DNA from: Paraglaciecola arctica
Lineage (GTDB): Bacteria; Pseudomonadota; Gammaproteobacteria; Enterobacterales; Alteromonadaceae
Assembly (NCBI RefSeq): GCF_018861065.1
Contig: NZ_JAHKQO010000031.1
Coordinates: 1-64,000, forward strand
DNA: 64,000 nt
Direction of reading: 5' to 3'
The position numbers were made by a program, and so were the translations under genes. How positions within the stretch are numbered: the first letter of the stretch is position 1; each line of letters begins with the position of its first letter. Of this stretch, positions 1 through 7,224 are shown piece after piece. The notes beneath the pieces were generated by a model. That model ran no database searches. It was not told the DNA's origin and worked only from the letters and a program-made list of their open reading frames with translations.

Positions 1-33
1 AAAAAAATCTGCTGCTCACTTTAAGTGAACAGC
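1..33 (-). terminator. Rho-independent terminator on the minus strand
   Basis: An 11-bp inverted repeat with one mismatch (11-21 against 23-33) is followed, reading leftward, by AGA and a run of seven T (complement of the A run at 1-7). This is a standard intrinsic terminator for leftward transcription. No minus-strand protein gene lies within 900 bases upstream of it, which is why a small RNA is suggested next to it. Confidence 0.6.
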
Positions 34-199
34 ATTATAGCTATGCACTGTTTTTGTAACAAGTGCTCACCTTACTGGCTTTAGACCATATGCAATTGTT
101 GTGATTAAAATTCACTCTGAATTTGATTTTAGTCATTAGTGTTGATATTGCGATTTTGCTAATGTTATCACGTTATTTGGATACGGTTTAGCGTTCGCA
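1..199 (-). ncRNA. candidate small RNA of about 195 nt
   Basis: This stretch has no open frame worth calling but is bracketed by a promoter-like pair (206-234, minus strand) and an intrinsic terminator (1-33, minus strand). Inside is another hairpin, GCACTTGTT pairing with AACAGTGC, just before the terminator stem. The layout matches a free-standing small RNA. I do not recognise it as 6S, Spot 42, tmRNA or RNase P RNA. The call rests only on signal layout; conservation and expression are unknown. Confidence 0.3.
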
Positions 200-205
200 T
201 TCAGC

Positions 206-234
206 ATAATAAAAACAGTCTTGGGGCGTCGCAA
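206..234 (-). promoter_or_regulatory. putative sigma70 promoter for the candidate small RNA
   Basis: Read on the minus strand, TTGCGA (complement of 229-234) and TATTAT (complement of 206-211) are separated by exactly 17 bases. Both are good matches to the -35 and -10 consensus. The predicted start is near 199. The rest of 1-418 shows nothing I can name, apart from the short leader of the gene at 419. Confidence 0.4.
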
Positions 235-418
235 TGTACCTTTTGCTAACACTAGTTGTCACTTTCGTTTAAAACATGACTGAAATATCATTGCTAGATA
301 TCTAACAGTTTGAATAATTTAACGGATCCTATTATTAGCGTTACCTAGGCGTATTAGCATAATTGATCTCAAGCTACACACTACATCAAAATCGTTTTAA
401 ATTAGGAACTAAACACAG

Positions 419-814
419 ATGAAAGTTTTTCAGCTAAACACATATTCAACACACACTAAGATTGTGGGGATCATTGCTATTCTTATTTCAATAGTGGCGT
501 GGACAACAGACCTTACCGGTATGGTTTACATTTGCCCATACTGCAGAGCACAGCGGACAGTCATTGGTATTTTAGGATTAATTCTAATTACCCCAGGTGC
601 CAGCCATTGGATAGCAAAATACATAGGTTTAGTGATTGGTTTTTTCGGCGCGACCGTTGCTGCTAATCAACACTTTATGCACTGGAAAAAAATATCTGCT
701 GGGACCTTTGAATTCAAAGAGAATATCATCATCGATCCCTTCCTCTTATCAGGTTTTGCACTGTTTGGTATTATAGGCCTGACCTACTTGTTGTTATTTT
801 CAGATAAAAAATAA
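419..814 (+). CDS. small four-helix membrane protein resembling the first half of DsbB
   Basis: This is a 131-residue protein with about four hydrophobic segments (roughly residues 14-32, 46-60, 64-84 and 108-127). Right after the first helix comes CPYCRAQR, which resembles the CxxC..QR signature on the first periplasmic loop of DsbB, the quinone-linked oxidase of DsbA. The second cysteine pair that DsbB uses to pass the disulfide on is absent, and the protein is shorter than DsbB (about 170 residues). It may be a minimal thiol oxidoreductase or only a DsbB-derived membrane protein. No DsbA is seen nearby. The fold call is inference from the motif and helix order. Confidence 0.45.
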   Translation: MKVFQLNTYSTHTKIVGIIAILISIVAWTTDLTGMVYICPYCRAQRTVIGILGLILITPGASHWIAKYIGLVIGFFGATVAANQHFMHWKKISAGTFEFKENIIIDPFLLSGFALFGIIGLTYLLLFSDKK

Positions 815-842
815 CAACAGACTTTTAAATATCAAGTGAGAG

Positions 843-904
843 AAACACCTATTCTAATTGTAATAAATGAATCTGCGTAATTGACTGGTTTACGGTGTTT
901 TTTT
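843..904 (+). terminator. possible terminator between convergent genes
   Basis: AAACACC at 843-849 can pair with GGTGTTT at 894-900, followed by more T. The loop of more than 40 bases is long, so this is a weak call. Its place just after the DsbB-like gene and before the convergent gene fits a terminator. Confidence 0.3.
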
Positions 905-932
905 CTTGATGAAACATTTACGAAGTGGAGGT

Positions 933-1397
933 TCAAGGTTTGTTGCTAGCTGAAACGCTTACAAGTTTCCAAGCTCCAGTTCGTTTTGACCACACTTGAG
1001 TACCACCTCCAGCACTGCTGAGTAGATGGCCATTGTTTAGTTCCATCGACTGAGTATATTCATTGACCAGGATGGCAGTATGTTGGTCAATGACAGATAT
1101 TTTAACATTGGTGAATGTGAGCTGTGTTATTGCTTTAATTGAAGCAAATCCATTAATGATAAGAGGTGACAACTCATCGATTGAATTCCAGTTGCTGCCA
1201 TCGCTGTTTAGGCCAACAAATTTTTCTGTGTCAAAGTGCTCAAAATAAGCTTCATGATTGAGCTCCTTTGAGGCTTGAACAAGACTTTCGAATGAAGCCA
1301 TTACCTCTTTTTGCACCATAGAAGTGTTTGTCTCAGCATATGTTAGCCAAGAAAAGGCAACAGTGACGACGGCTATGGCGAATGTGAATTTAGACAA
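933..1397 (-). CDS. exported SnoaL/DUF4440-like (NTF2-fold) protein
   Basis: This 154-residue protein starts with a typical Sec signal peptide (hydrophobic core about 5-18, likely cleavage after TYA near residue 21). The rest has the pattern of the NTF2-like superfamily: helices with an early tyrosine and aspartate, then strands ending in a GxWKLVSVSAS tail, as in DUF4440 and SnoaL-like proteins. Such proteins are often ligand-binding or of unknown role. The start is TTG at 1397, set by AAGGA about eight bases upstream; the ATG just before it is in another frame and stops at once. It is probably periplasmic and monocistronic. No catalytic residue can be assigned. Confidence 0.55.
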   Translation of the reverse strand: MSKFTFAIAVVTVAFSWLTYAETNTSMVQKEVMASFESLVQASKELNHEAYFEHFDTEKFVGLNSDGSNWNSIDELSPLIINGFASIKAITQLTFTNVKISVIDQHTAILVNEYTQSMELNNGHLLSSAGGGTQVWSKRTGAWKLVSVSASNKP

Positions 1398-1734
1398 AAG
1401 TCATTTCCTTTTTTTAGTGACATTTAACGATCTAATCGAAAGTGTGCGGGCAGACAAAACAAGCTCAGACAAAAAGAACTGACACCCCTCGTATTATTGG
1501 AAAGTGTATCAGTTTATCTTTTTAAATAGCGATAGGATATCGCTATCCTTCCTGCTCAGTAGCGTCAGTAGGGGGTAAAGCTTTAAAATACTCCTATCCA
1601 GTGCCAAACAAAAGCAGCCAAAAAACACTCGAAATTTGAATGGGAGATTGTCGACACATAGAGTTACAAACTACTACTAAACTTCAGGCTGGTTTTAGGG
1701 TCTTATTTCAAGTCACATTCACAAGGATTAAACC
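1398..1734. other. intergenic region with a perfect short hairpin
   Basis: This gap lies between the minus-strand SnoaL-like gene and lepB, so it should carry promoters for both. The only clear structure is a perfect 9-bp inverted repeat, ATAGCGATA-GGA-TATCGCTAT, at 1526-1546. No T run follows on either strand, so it is not called a terminator; it could be an operator. Nothing else is recognised. Confidence 0.4.
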
Positions 1735-2385
1735 ATGAATATCAAACTTTCAATGCACAAACTCTTAAAAGAAAATTGGGCCTTTTTGCTGTTTGCGTTG
1801 GTGTTATTTGCTTCGCGAAGTAGTTTTGCTGACTGGTATTTGGTGCCAACAGGCTCTATGTTACCCACCATAGTTGAAGGCGACCGGATTTTTGTCAATA
1901 AGATGGCGTATCGTTTGGAAGTACCGTTTACTGATATAGAGATTATGCAAACAGGTCAGCCAAAGCGTGGCGACATAGTGGTGTTTAATTCTGAGAAAGC
2001 CGGTAATCGATTGGTAAAAAGACTCGTAGGTGAGCCAGGTGACAGAGTCGCCATGTTTGAGAATAAACTGATTATTAATGGCAAGCCGATTCAATATGAA
2101 GACCGCGACAATAGCCTCCAAAAAACTGAGCAACTCGATAATGTAGCGCATATCGTACAATTTATACCTGTAGCCGAGGCGCGCGATAACTTTACGGAAG
2201 TGATTGTGCCAGAAGGGCATTACTTGGTTTTGGGCGACAACAGAAACAACAGTGCCGATTCTAGATATTACGGTTTTGTTCCTGCCATCGAAATTCAAGG
2301 TAAGGCCAATAAAGTATTATTATCTCTAGATCCTGAAAACTACTATTTACCTCGAAAAGAAAGGTTCAACCAACCGCTTATCTAG
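1735..2385 (+). CDS. lepB: signal peptidase I
   Basis: Type I signal peptidase, a membrane serine protease (family S26) that removes signal peptides from exported proteins on the outer face of the inner membrane. All family boxes are present: one N-terminal membrane helix (about residues 13-32), the nucleophile box PTGSMLPT with Ser41, RLVKRLVGEPGD with the general base Lys96, and the box GDNRNNSADSRYYGFVP near 167-183. At 216 residues it is shorter than E. coli LepB (324) and has a single anchor. It stands alone here, without the lepA/rnc neighbours usual for the housekeeping copy, so it may be a second or specialised signal peptidase. The ATG has AAGGA upstream. Confidence 0.93.
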   Translation: MNIKLSMHKLLKENWAFLLFALVLFASRSSFADWYLVPTGSMLPTIVEGDRIFVNKMAYRLEVPFTDIEIMQTGQPKRGDIVVFNSEKAGNRLVKRLVGEPGDRVAMFENKLIINGKPIQYEDRDNSLQKTEQLDNVAHIVQFIPVAEARDNFTEVIVPEGHYLVLGDNRNNSADSRYYGFVPAIEIQGKANKVLLSLDPENYYLPRKERFNQPLI

Positions 2386-2392
2386 CAGCGTT

Positions 2393-2425
2393 AAAATGGA
2401 AGCCTAGAGTTTAGGTTTCCATTTT
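2393..2425. terminator. bidirectional terminator between lepB and the PACE gene
   Basis: AAAATGGAAGCCTA pairs with TAGGTTTCCATTTT, with A runs on one side and T runs on the other. It can stop both converging genes and touches the stop codon of the minus-strand gene. Confidence 0.7.
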
Positions 2426-2843
2426 AGATCCTAGCCACAAACCATTGATAAGGTTGATAATTATCGTATAACCAATTAAATATAAATGTATAAAAAAGGA
2501 TGAATACCAAAAAGCTGGCTTCAAGAACAATGGCCGCTATCCAAGTAATTTCTAAGTACCAAGCCAACACAGGCAAGGTAATAACCACCATGCCAAGTTC
2601 AAAACAACAAGCGTGAATCATTCGTATAATTACGCCTCTTGTTAGCCGGTTTGCCCCTGCTATTTTGTCAAACAGAATGTTGTAGAGATAATTCCAAAGC
2701 ATTGCAAAAGTAGACAGTGCAACTCCCACAATTGCCATTTTCCCCGTTGCAAACCCACCAATAATTGCGGAAGTGGGTACTACTATGGCTAAGGCAATAA
2801 CTTCAAATAAAAAAGCCTGAAATACACGCTCAATGGTTTTCAT
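2424..2843 (-). CDS. PACE-family efflux transporter (bacterial transmembrane pair)
   Basis: This 139-residue protein consists of two repeats of a two-helix unit. Its first unit starts with MKTIERVFQAFLFEVIAL and the second with RMIHACCFELGMVVI. The R..H/F...FE pattern and a conserved aspartate/tryptophan-rich tail (IFNWLYDNYQP) are marks of the PACE family, whose type member AceI of Acinetobacter exports chlorhexidine and has short-chain diamines as native substrates. The gene is divergent from a LysR regulator, the same arrangement as aceI/aceR. Substrate here is unknown; induction by the neighbouring regulator is inferred. Confidence 0.8.
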   Translation of the reverse strand: MKTIERVFQAFLFEVIALAIVVPTSAIIGGFATGKMAIVGVALSTFAMLWNYLYNILFDKIAGANRLTRGVIIRMIHACCFELGMVVITLPVLAWYLEITWIAAIVLEASFLVFILFYTFIFNWLYDNYQPYQWFVARI

Positions 2844-2878
2844 AAAGTATTCACATAAAGGGTGACGATAGCGTCATA

Positions 2879-2896
2879 ATCATCCATTATAATGAT
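2879..2896. promoter_or_regulatory. possible LysR operator in the divergent spacer
   Basis: The 86-bp spacer between the PACE gene and the LysR gene contains ATCAT...ATGAT, an inverted repeat with an 8-base centre that includes TATAAT. A LysR-type box over a promoter is expected here. The match is short, so the exact site is uncertain. Confidence 0.3.
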
Positions 2897-2929
2897 ATGT
2901 GTTAGTTACTTAGTATCGGTAAAAGCGAT

Positions 2930-3805
2930 ATGTTTGGCATTGAACAACTTCAAGCTTTTGTGGCCACAGTTGAAACCGGCTCGTTTTCGGCTGCGGCACG
3001 GCGCTTAGGTAAGGTGCAATCAGTGGTGAGCCAACACATTATGAATTTAGAAATAGATTGTAATGCGACTCTATTTGAACGTAGCGGACGTTATCCTACA
3101 TTAACAAATGCAGGTAGCCGTTTATTACCCCATGCACACGCTCTTCTTAATCAACATCAACGATTAAAAAATTCTGTCCAAGCTCTTAGTGATATCACAC
3201 CAAGTGAAATAACCATTGCCTTGGACGAGGGGATCCCATTTAAGGCTGTTTCGAGCATTATCGGCGAATTACAGCAAATTTACCCCCAAGTTACCCTAGA
3301 ATTTTTAAGCGCTTCGAGTCTTGATATTATTGACTTACTTAAAAAAGCATTACCCTTAACTGGGGTGATTTTTAGTGAACTTAATATTCCCACTTATTTA
3401 GACTATGAATGTATTGGCACTGTTTGTTTTGATTTATATGTGGCTAAGTCTCATTCGTTATCTGGGCAAACAAGTAAAAGCATCGATAGTTTGCGGTTGC
3501 ATCGTCAATTGCTGATCCGCTCCAAAAACACCCAGACCAGTAGTTTTCAACTAAAAATCAGCCCAGATATTTTGTATGCAGATAATTATTTCCTGTTACT
3601 CGAGCTGACGTTACAAGGCCACGGATGGAGCTTTTTACCCGCGCACGTGGCCCACGAAGCGGTGCAAGCAGGGGAGTTAGTTAAACTTCCTATGGAGTTC
3701 GAAAAAATGCATTGGCAAGCTAATGTTGACGTGTTGCAACATCAAAAAAACAGTGACCTACCCATTTTCAAAACGTTACGACAATTACTGCGTAATATTC
3801 TGTAG
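2930..3805 (+). CDS. LysR-family transcriptional regulator
   Basis: This 291-residue LysR-type regulator has a winged helix-turn-helix at residues 1-60 (FSAAARRLGKVQSVVSQHI) and a two-lobed periplasmic-binding-protein-like effector domain over about 90-290. LysR proteins usually bind upstream of the divergent gene and activate it when a small effector binds. The divergent partner is the PACE efflux gene, as for AceR and AceI, so control of that exporter is the likely job. The effector cannot be read from sequence. The start is ATG at 2930; the ribosome site is weak. Confidence 0.88.
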   Translation: MFGIEQLQAFVATVETGSFSAAARRLGKVQSVVSQHIMNLEIDCNATLFERSGRYPTLTNAGSRLLPHAHALLNQHQRLKNSVQALSDITPSEITIALDEGIPFKAVSSIIGELQQIYPQVTLEFLSASSLDIIDLLKKALPLTGVIFSELNIPTYLDYECIGTVCFDLYVAKSHSLSGQTSKSIDSLRLHRQLLIRSKNTQTSSFQLKISPDILYADNYFLLLELTLQGHGWSFLPAHVAHEAVQAGELVKLPMEFEKMHWQANVDVLQHQKNSDLPIFKTLRQLLRNIL

Positions 3806-4043
3806 CTGCTTAAATACCATGTTTTGAAAGGTTGCAGTTATCTACTGCTAGGTTACATTGCATAGAAACATTTGAATATGTTACCGCTCTAACACCCCGT
3901 AAATAGCCTAAATAGTTTTAGTAAATGTTTACCCATAGCAGATGTAAATATAGCAAGGTGTTCCTTTGCCATATACTGCAGTTAAGTACGACTGTGAACC
4001 TCAAATCATCCACCCTAATTATTAATTTAAAAAAGGCATCGCC

Positions 4044-5024
4044 ATGACAAAACTTGGAATTATCCTATTTAGCGTTACTTTGCTCATTAATTTTAATGGA
4101 TACAGCGCCCAAACTAGCACCCCAAAAACCCATCAAAAAGCGGTGTTAGTAACAGGCTCTAATTCAGGTCTTGGATTAAAGATGACCCAAGAGTTATCTA
4201 AAAATGGCTTTTACGTATACGCCGGCGTTTTGCATAAACACGAGATGCAAGTGATGAATGCCATGGACAATGTTACGGCAGTACAATTTGACGTGCGTAA
4301 CGCCAAAGAGATAAACGCTGCGGTAGACTTTGTCAAAGCACAAGGCCGTGGATTGTATGGCTTAATTAACAATGCTGGAGTGGCGGTGTTTGGGCCCATG
4401 ATTGAACTGCCAGCCGAACAACTAGAATATCAATTCGATGTGAATGTGCTGGGACCTTTTCGTGTGACTCAAGCGTTTGCTTCGATGATCATCGAAAGTA
4501 AGGGGCGTATCGCCACTACGGGATCAATTGCGGGTATTCTCTCTAGTTCAATGTTTGGCGCATACAGTATGAGCAAACATGCCATTGAAGCTTATACCGA
4601 CGCTTTATCAAAGGAAATGACACGTTTCGGCGTGAGTGTGCATGTCATTGAGCCTGGTAACTATGCGTCTAACATAGGTAATGCCGCTTACAAATTGATG
4701 AAAGATACCAACTATTGGAAAGATGACAGTCAATACAAAAAAGAACGTGACGGTTTAGTTGCTGGCTTGCCTCTAGTAGAAAAAGGCAATGACCCTATAG
4801 ACGTGGCAAAAGCCGCACTGCATATTATGCAAAGTAACACTCCTAAGTCGCGTTATATGGTCACCGCAACGGTGCAGCAGGCTGATGCGACTATTAGGCG
4901 CCAAATAAGTAAAATGTTAGAGCTCAACCATGGCCAAGTGCATCAGTTTGACCGAGCCAGATTGATTGAGATTTTGGATGAAGAAATTGCAAAGTCTGAA
5001 AAAGCGACCGCGTCAACAAACTAA
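4044..5024 (+). CDS. short-chain dehydrogenase/reductase with an N-terminal export signal
   Basis: Classical SDR fold of 326 residues. The cofactor motif TGSNSGLG lies at 37-44, NNAG near 110, a serine in TTGSIAG, and the catalytic pair Tyr174/Lys178 in YSMSK. So the protein should be an active NAD(P)-dependent oxidoreductase; the substrate is unknown. The odd part is the N terminus: MTKLGIILFSVTLLINFNGY followed by SAQ looks like a cleavable signal peptide or an anchor, although SDRs need cytoplasmic nucleotide. The start has AAGGC upstream, and no internal ATG lies between the signal and the cofactor motif, so the extension is real. An anchored cytoplasmic enzyme is possible. Confidence 0.82.
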   Translation: MTKLGIILFSVTLLINFNGYSAQTSTPKTHQKAVLVTGSNSGLGLKMTQELSKNGFYVYAGVLHKHEMQVMNAMDNVTAVQFDVRNAKEINAAVDFVKAQGRGLYGLINNAGVAVFGPMIELPAEQLEYQFDVNVLGPFRVTQAFASMIIESKGRIATTGSIAGILSSSMFGAYSMSKHAIEAYTDALSKEMTRFGVSVHVIEPGNYASNIGNAAYKLMKDTNYWKDDSQYKKERDGLVAGLPLVEKGNDPIDVAKAALHIMQSNTPKSRYMVTATVQQADATIRRQISKMLELNHGQVHQFDRARLIEILDEEIAKSEKATASTN

Positions 5025-5027
5025 AGT

Positions 5028-5064
5028 ACTTAGGCTTAAATCTTTGTAAGATTTAAGCCTAAGT
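5028..5064. terminator. perfect hairpin between convergent genes
   Basis: ACTTAGGCTTAAATCT (5028-5043) pairs perfectly with AGATTTAAGCCTAAGT (5049-5064). It lies just after the SDR stop codon and before the end of the convergent DUF2797 gene. The T run is short, but position and stem length support a bidirectional terminator. Confidence 0.65.
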
Positions 5065-5098
5065 TTCGCCCTTAACAGTCTATCTCGTATCATTCTTC

Positions 5099-5935
5099 TT
5101 AAGCAGTAATTTGCAAATTATAACCAGAGTATTTACGCATGTTGATTACGCGGTCGCCATCTAACATCAGATACTGCCCCTTAATGCCTAACAAGGTGCC
5201 TTCAAAGCCTAAGTCTTTGTCTAGGTTAATAGACTTTACTTTTTCTGGATATTGCTCAACAGGGTAGTGGATATCAATGGCAGGAGTGTCTGAAATATCA
5301 ATGGCCTGAAACCCATATTCATCAATTATTTCGTCGAGATCCTCTTCTACTTGTTCCAATAAGGATTCTTTTAAAGCGACTAAATCCACGTGTTCAGGCT
5401 GATTTTTGAGCATAGTGCGCCAATTGGTTTTATCTGCAATATGTTCTTTAAAAGCCATTTCAACTAAACCACTGGTTAACCTGTTTTGTACCCGCATGAT
5501 CGCAATGGCTTGCGTGGCACCTTGGTCAATCCAGCGACTCGAGACTCCGTCTGTCACATGGCGTGTTATCCCGACTTTTATGGTGCCAGTGTTAGCTAGA
5601 TACACAAAGTGACTCGACAAGCAGTTTGCCTCTCCCCAAGCTGGTTCGCGGCATGTGCCTTGTTCGTAATGGCATAGTTCGGGTTTAATGATACAAGTAT
5701 CACATTGTGCCAACTTCATTAAACAGCGGTAGCAATAACCTTGGTTAAAACTCTTTTTGGTTTTTGTGGCGCAATGTACGCAATTGATTTCGCCCTGATA
5801 ACTAACCGTTAACGTTTGCCCAATCAAGGCGTTCATGTTGATCGAGGTGTCGCCAATGGGCAGAGCATATTGCGCAACGTTGTCTGAATTTGTGCTCACT
5901 CGCATCTTACGAGTGTTGCCTTGGTATAAGGTCAT
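5099..5935 (-). CDS. DUF2797 family zinc-ribbon protein
   Basis: This 278-residue protein has three CxxC pairs in the first third (CVHC, CYRC, CDTC), then further cysteines in LCHYEQGTCREP, followed by a region starting SHFVYLANTGTIKVGITR. This resembles the GIY-YIG-like fold, with YLA..G.IKVGITR in place of YVG.T.N..KRG. That layout is the DUF2797 family, common in gammaproteobacteria and of unknown function. Zinc binding is likely. It is divergent from hpf and shares a 186-bp spacer with it. The catalytic state of the GIY-YIG-like part is not established. Confidence 0.75.
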   Translation of the reverse strand: MTLYQGNTRKMRVSTNSDNVAQYALPIGDTSINMNALIGQTLTVSYQGEINCVHCATKTKKSFNQGYCYRCLMKLAQCDTCIIKPELCHYEQGTCREPAWGEANCLSSHFVYLANTGTIKVGITRHVTDGVSSRWIDQGATQAIAIMRVQNRLTSGLVEMAFKEHIADKTNWRTMLKNQPEHVDLVALKESLLEQVEEDLDEIIDEYGFQAIDISDTPAIDIHYPVEQYPEKVKSINLDKDLGFEGTLLGIKGQYLMLDGDRVINMRKYSGYNLQITA

Positions 5936-6121
5936 AAAAAAAATATCCGAGAATTAATGTGGCAAATCTACCATAAAACTGGGATGGTTAACCTCTGGGT
6001 CACCGAAAAATATCTTCTAGTATGATTTTTTATATCGGTTGTTCCTTGTTTTCTTGGCAACTTGACCCAAGCTGTATAAGTAAGTTTGTAAAAACGTAAA
6101 CCAGAGCAAAAAGGAAAATCT

Positions 6122-6478
6122 ATGAAAATAAATGTTTCAGGTCACCATTGCGATATCTCAGAGTCAGTTAAAGAGGATATTAATTTAAAGTTTTCTAAAG
6201 TAGCCAGTCATTTCCCCACCCTTATCGCTTTAGACATTATTGTGACGAAAGAGCACGGTGAGTTTAGCGCAGAAGTTTCCACTAAATACGAAGGCACCAG
6301 TATTGCGGTTAAAGGTAAAGGAGCAGTAATGTATCCAGCTCTCGCTCAAGCAAGTAAAAAATTAGATGCAGCACTTAAACATCGTAAAGGACAATTAAAA
6401 GGGGATTTGCATCAAAAGCCTAGCGTTACCACCCCAGAAATAGCCCATGAAATTATTCAGGGTATGGATTTAACCTAG
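6122..6478 (+). CDS. hpf: ribosome hibernation promoting factor, short form
   Basis: This 118-residue protein aligns over its length with short HPF/YfiA proteins. It has the opening MKINVSGHHCDISESVK, a helix ending in a FxKxxxHFP-type turn, and the basic second helix (ASKKLDAALKHRKGQLKG). These proteins bind the decoding region of the 30S subunit in stationary phase and help form inactive 100S particles or block translation. It lacks the C-terminal dimerisation domain of long HPF. It is a little longer than E. coli HPF (95) and near RaiA (113), so RaiA is the alternative name. It is not next to rpoN or pts genes. A strong AAAGGAAA ribosome site precedes the ATG. Confidence 0.82.
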   Translation: MKINVSGHHCDISESVKEDINLKFSKVASHFPTLIALDIIVTKEHGEFSAEVSTKYEGTSIAVKGKGAVMYPALAQASKKLDAALKHRKGQLKGDLHQKPSVTTPEIAHEIIQGMDLT

Positions 6479-6721
6479 TTTCCAACAGTTTATTAAAATG
6501 CGCTCAGATTATTATTGGTAGTTTGAGCGCTACTCATAAGAACACCCATTTCCCCTTCTATCACTTTTAATCTGCAGCAAGCCAGTATTGAGATCTTTTG
6601 AGCATGCTCCTTGTTTCTTAGATTCTTTTTGTTTGCACATTGTTTACCCGTTTCTTGCACACTGTTTTCGGCAATGTTCGGTAAGCTTTATGTGAATTTA
6701 AACAAACAAGCAGGTCATATT

Positions 6722-7036
6722 ATGAATTTATTAAAAACAGTAAAAAACAATAGCTCAGTAAAGTTATTAACACTTTGTTGTTTAATAGGAATCTCTTTAA
6801 GTTTGTCAGCTCACGCTCAAGAACGCGGTGGGCAAAACATGCCAAAACGTGAGCGACCCACGTTTTCATCTTTGGACTTAAATAGCGACGGTACCGTTAG
6901 TTATGCAGAGTTTGAACAAAGCGATGTACCAAACAACGAACACTCTACTATTTTTGGACATATTGATGCTGATGGTGATGGCGTATTAACTGAAGACGAA
7001 TTTACCAGTCATAAGCCACCACGTCGCGAAAGATAA
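6722..7036 (+). CDS. small exported EF-hand calcium-binding protein
   Basis: Taken from the ATG at 6722, this gives 104 residues with a clean Sec signal peptide (core LLTLCCLIGISLSLSAHA, cleavage about residue 31). Two EF-hand loops follow: DLNSDGTVSYAE and DADGDGVLTEDE, each with the acidic ligands at positions 1, 3, 5 and 12. The tail is basic (KPPRRER). A frame extension back to a TTG at 6611 would put a non-signal stretch in front and is rejected. It is probably a periplasmic or secreted calcium-binding protein; its partner is unknown. A terminator follows. Confidence 0.8.
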   Translation: MNLLKTVKNNSSVKLLTLCCLIGISLSLSAHAQERGGQNMPKRERPTFSSLDLNSDGTVSYAEFEQSDVPNNEHSTIFGHIDADGDGVLTEDEFTSHKPPRRER

Positions 7037-7066
7037 CAGGTGTTAAGCAAAATGTTTAATCAATTT

Positions 7067-7090
7067 GCGACTCTACTAGAGTCGCTTTTT
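7067..7090 (+). terminator. intrinsic terminator of the EF-hand gene
   Basis: GCGACTC (7067-7073) pairs with GAGTCGC (7079-7085) around a five-base loop, followed by TTTTT. A textbook terminator 30 bases after the stop codon. Confidence 0.85.
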
Positions 7091-7224
7091 GCTAGCTATT
7101 TTTAGAGCTTTTTAGGTATGGCTGTTTAAGTTAAGATGTTGCAAATTTCAGAGTAAAGCAGCGACTAGCTATCAACGTCTTAGCGCAACTTCAATCCCAT
7201 TTTTCAGATCCACAACTGAGTAAA

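Noticed and set aside
1861-2298. A 145-codon minus-strand frame inside lepB
   Set aside because: It is antisense to all catalytic boxes of signal peptidase I and has no family features.
6497-6533. A GCGCTCA/TGAGCGC hairpin after hpf
   Set aside because: The loop is long and no T run follows on either strand, so I do not call it a terminator.
6540-6721. An N-terminal extension of the EF-hand protein from TTG 6611
   Set aside because: The extra 37 residues would put a non-signal sequence in front of a perfect signal peptide, and ATG 6722 has AGG upstream.
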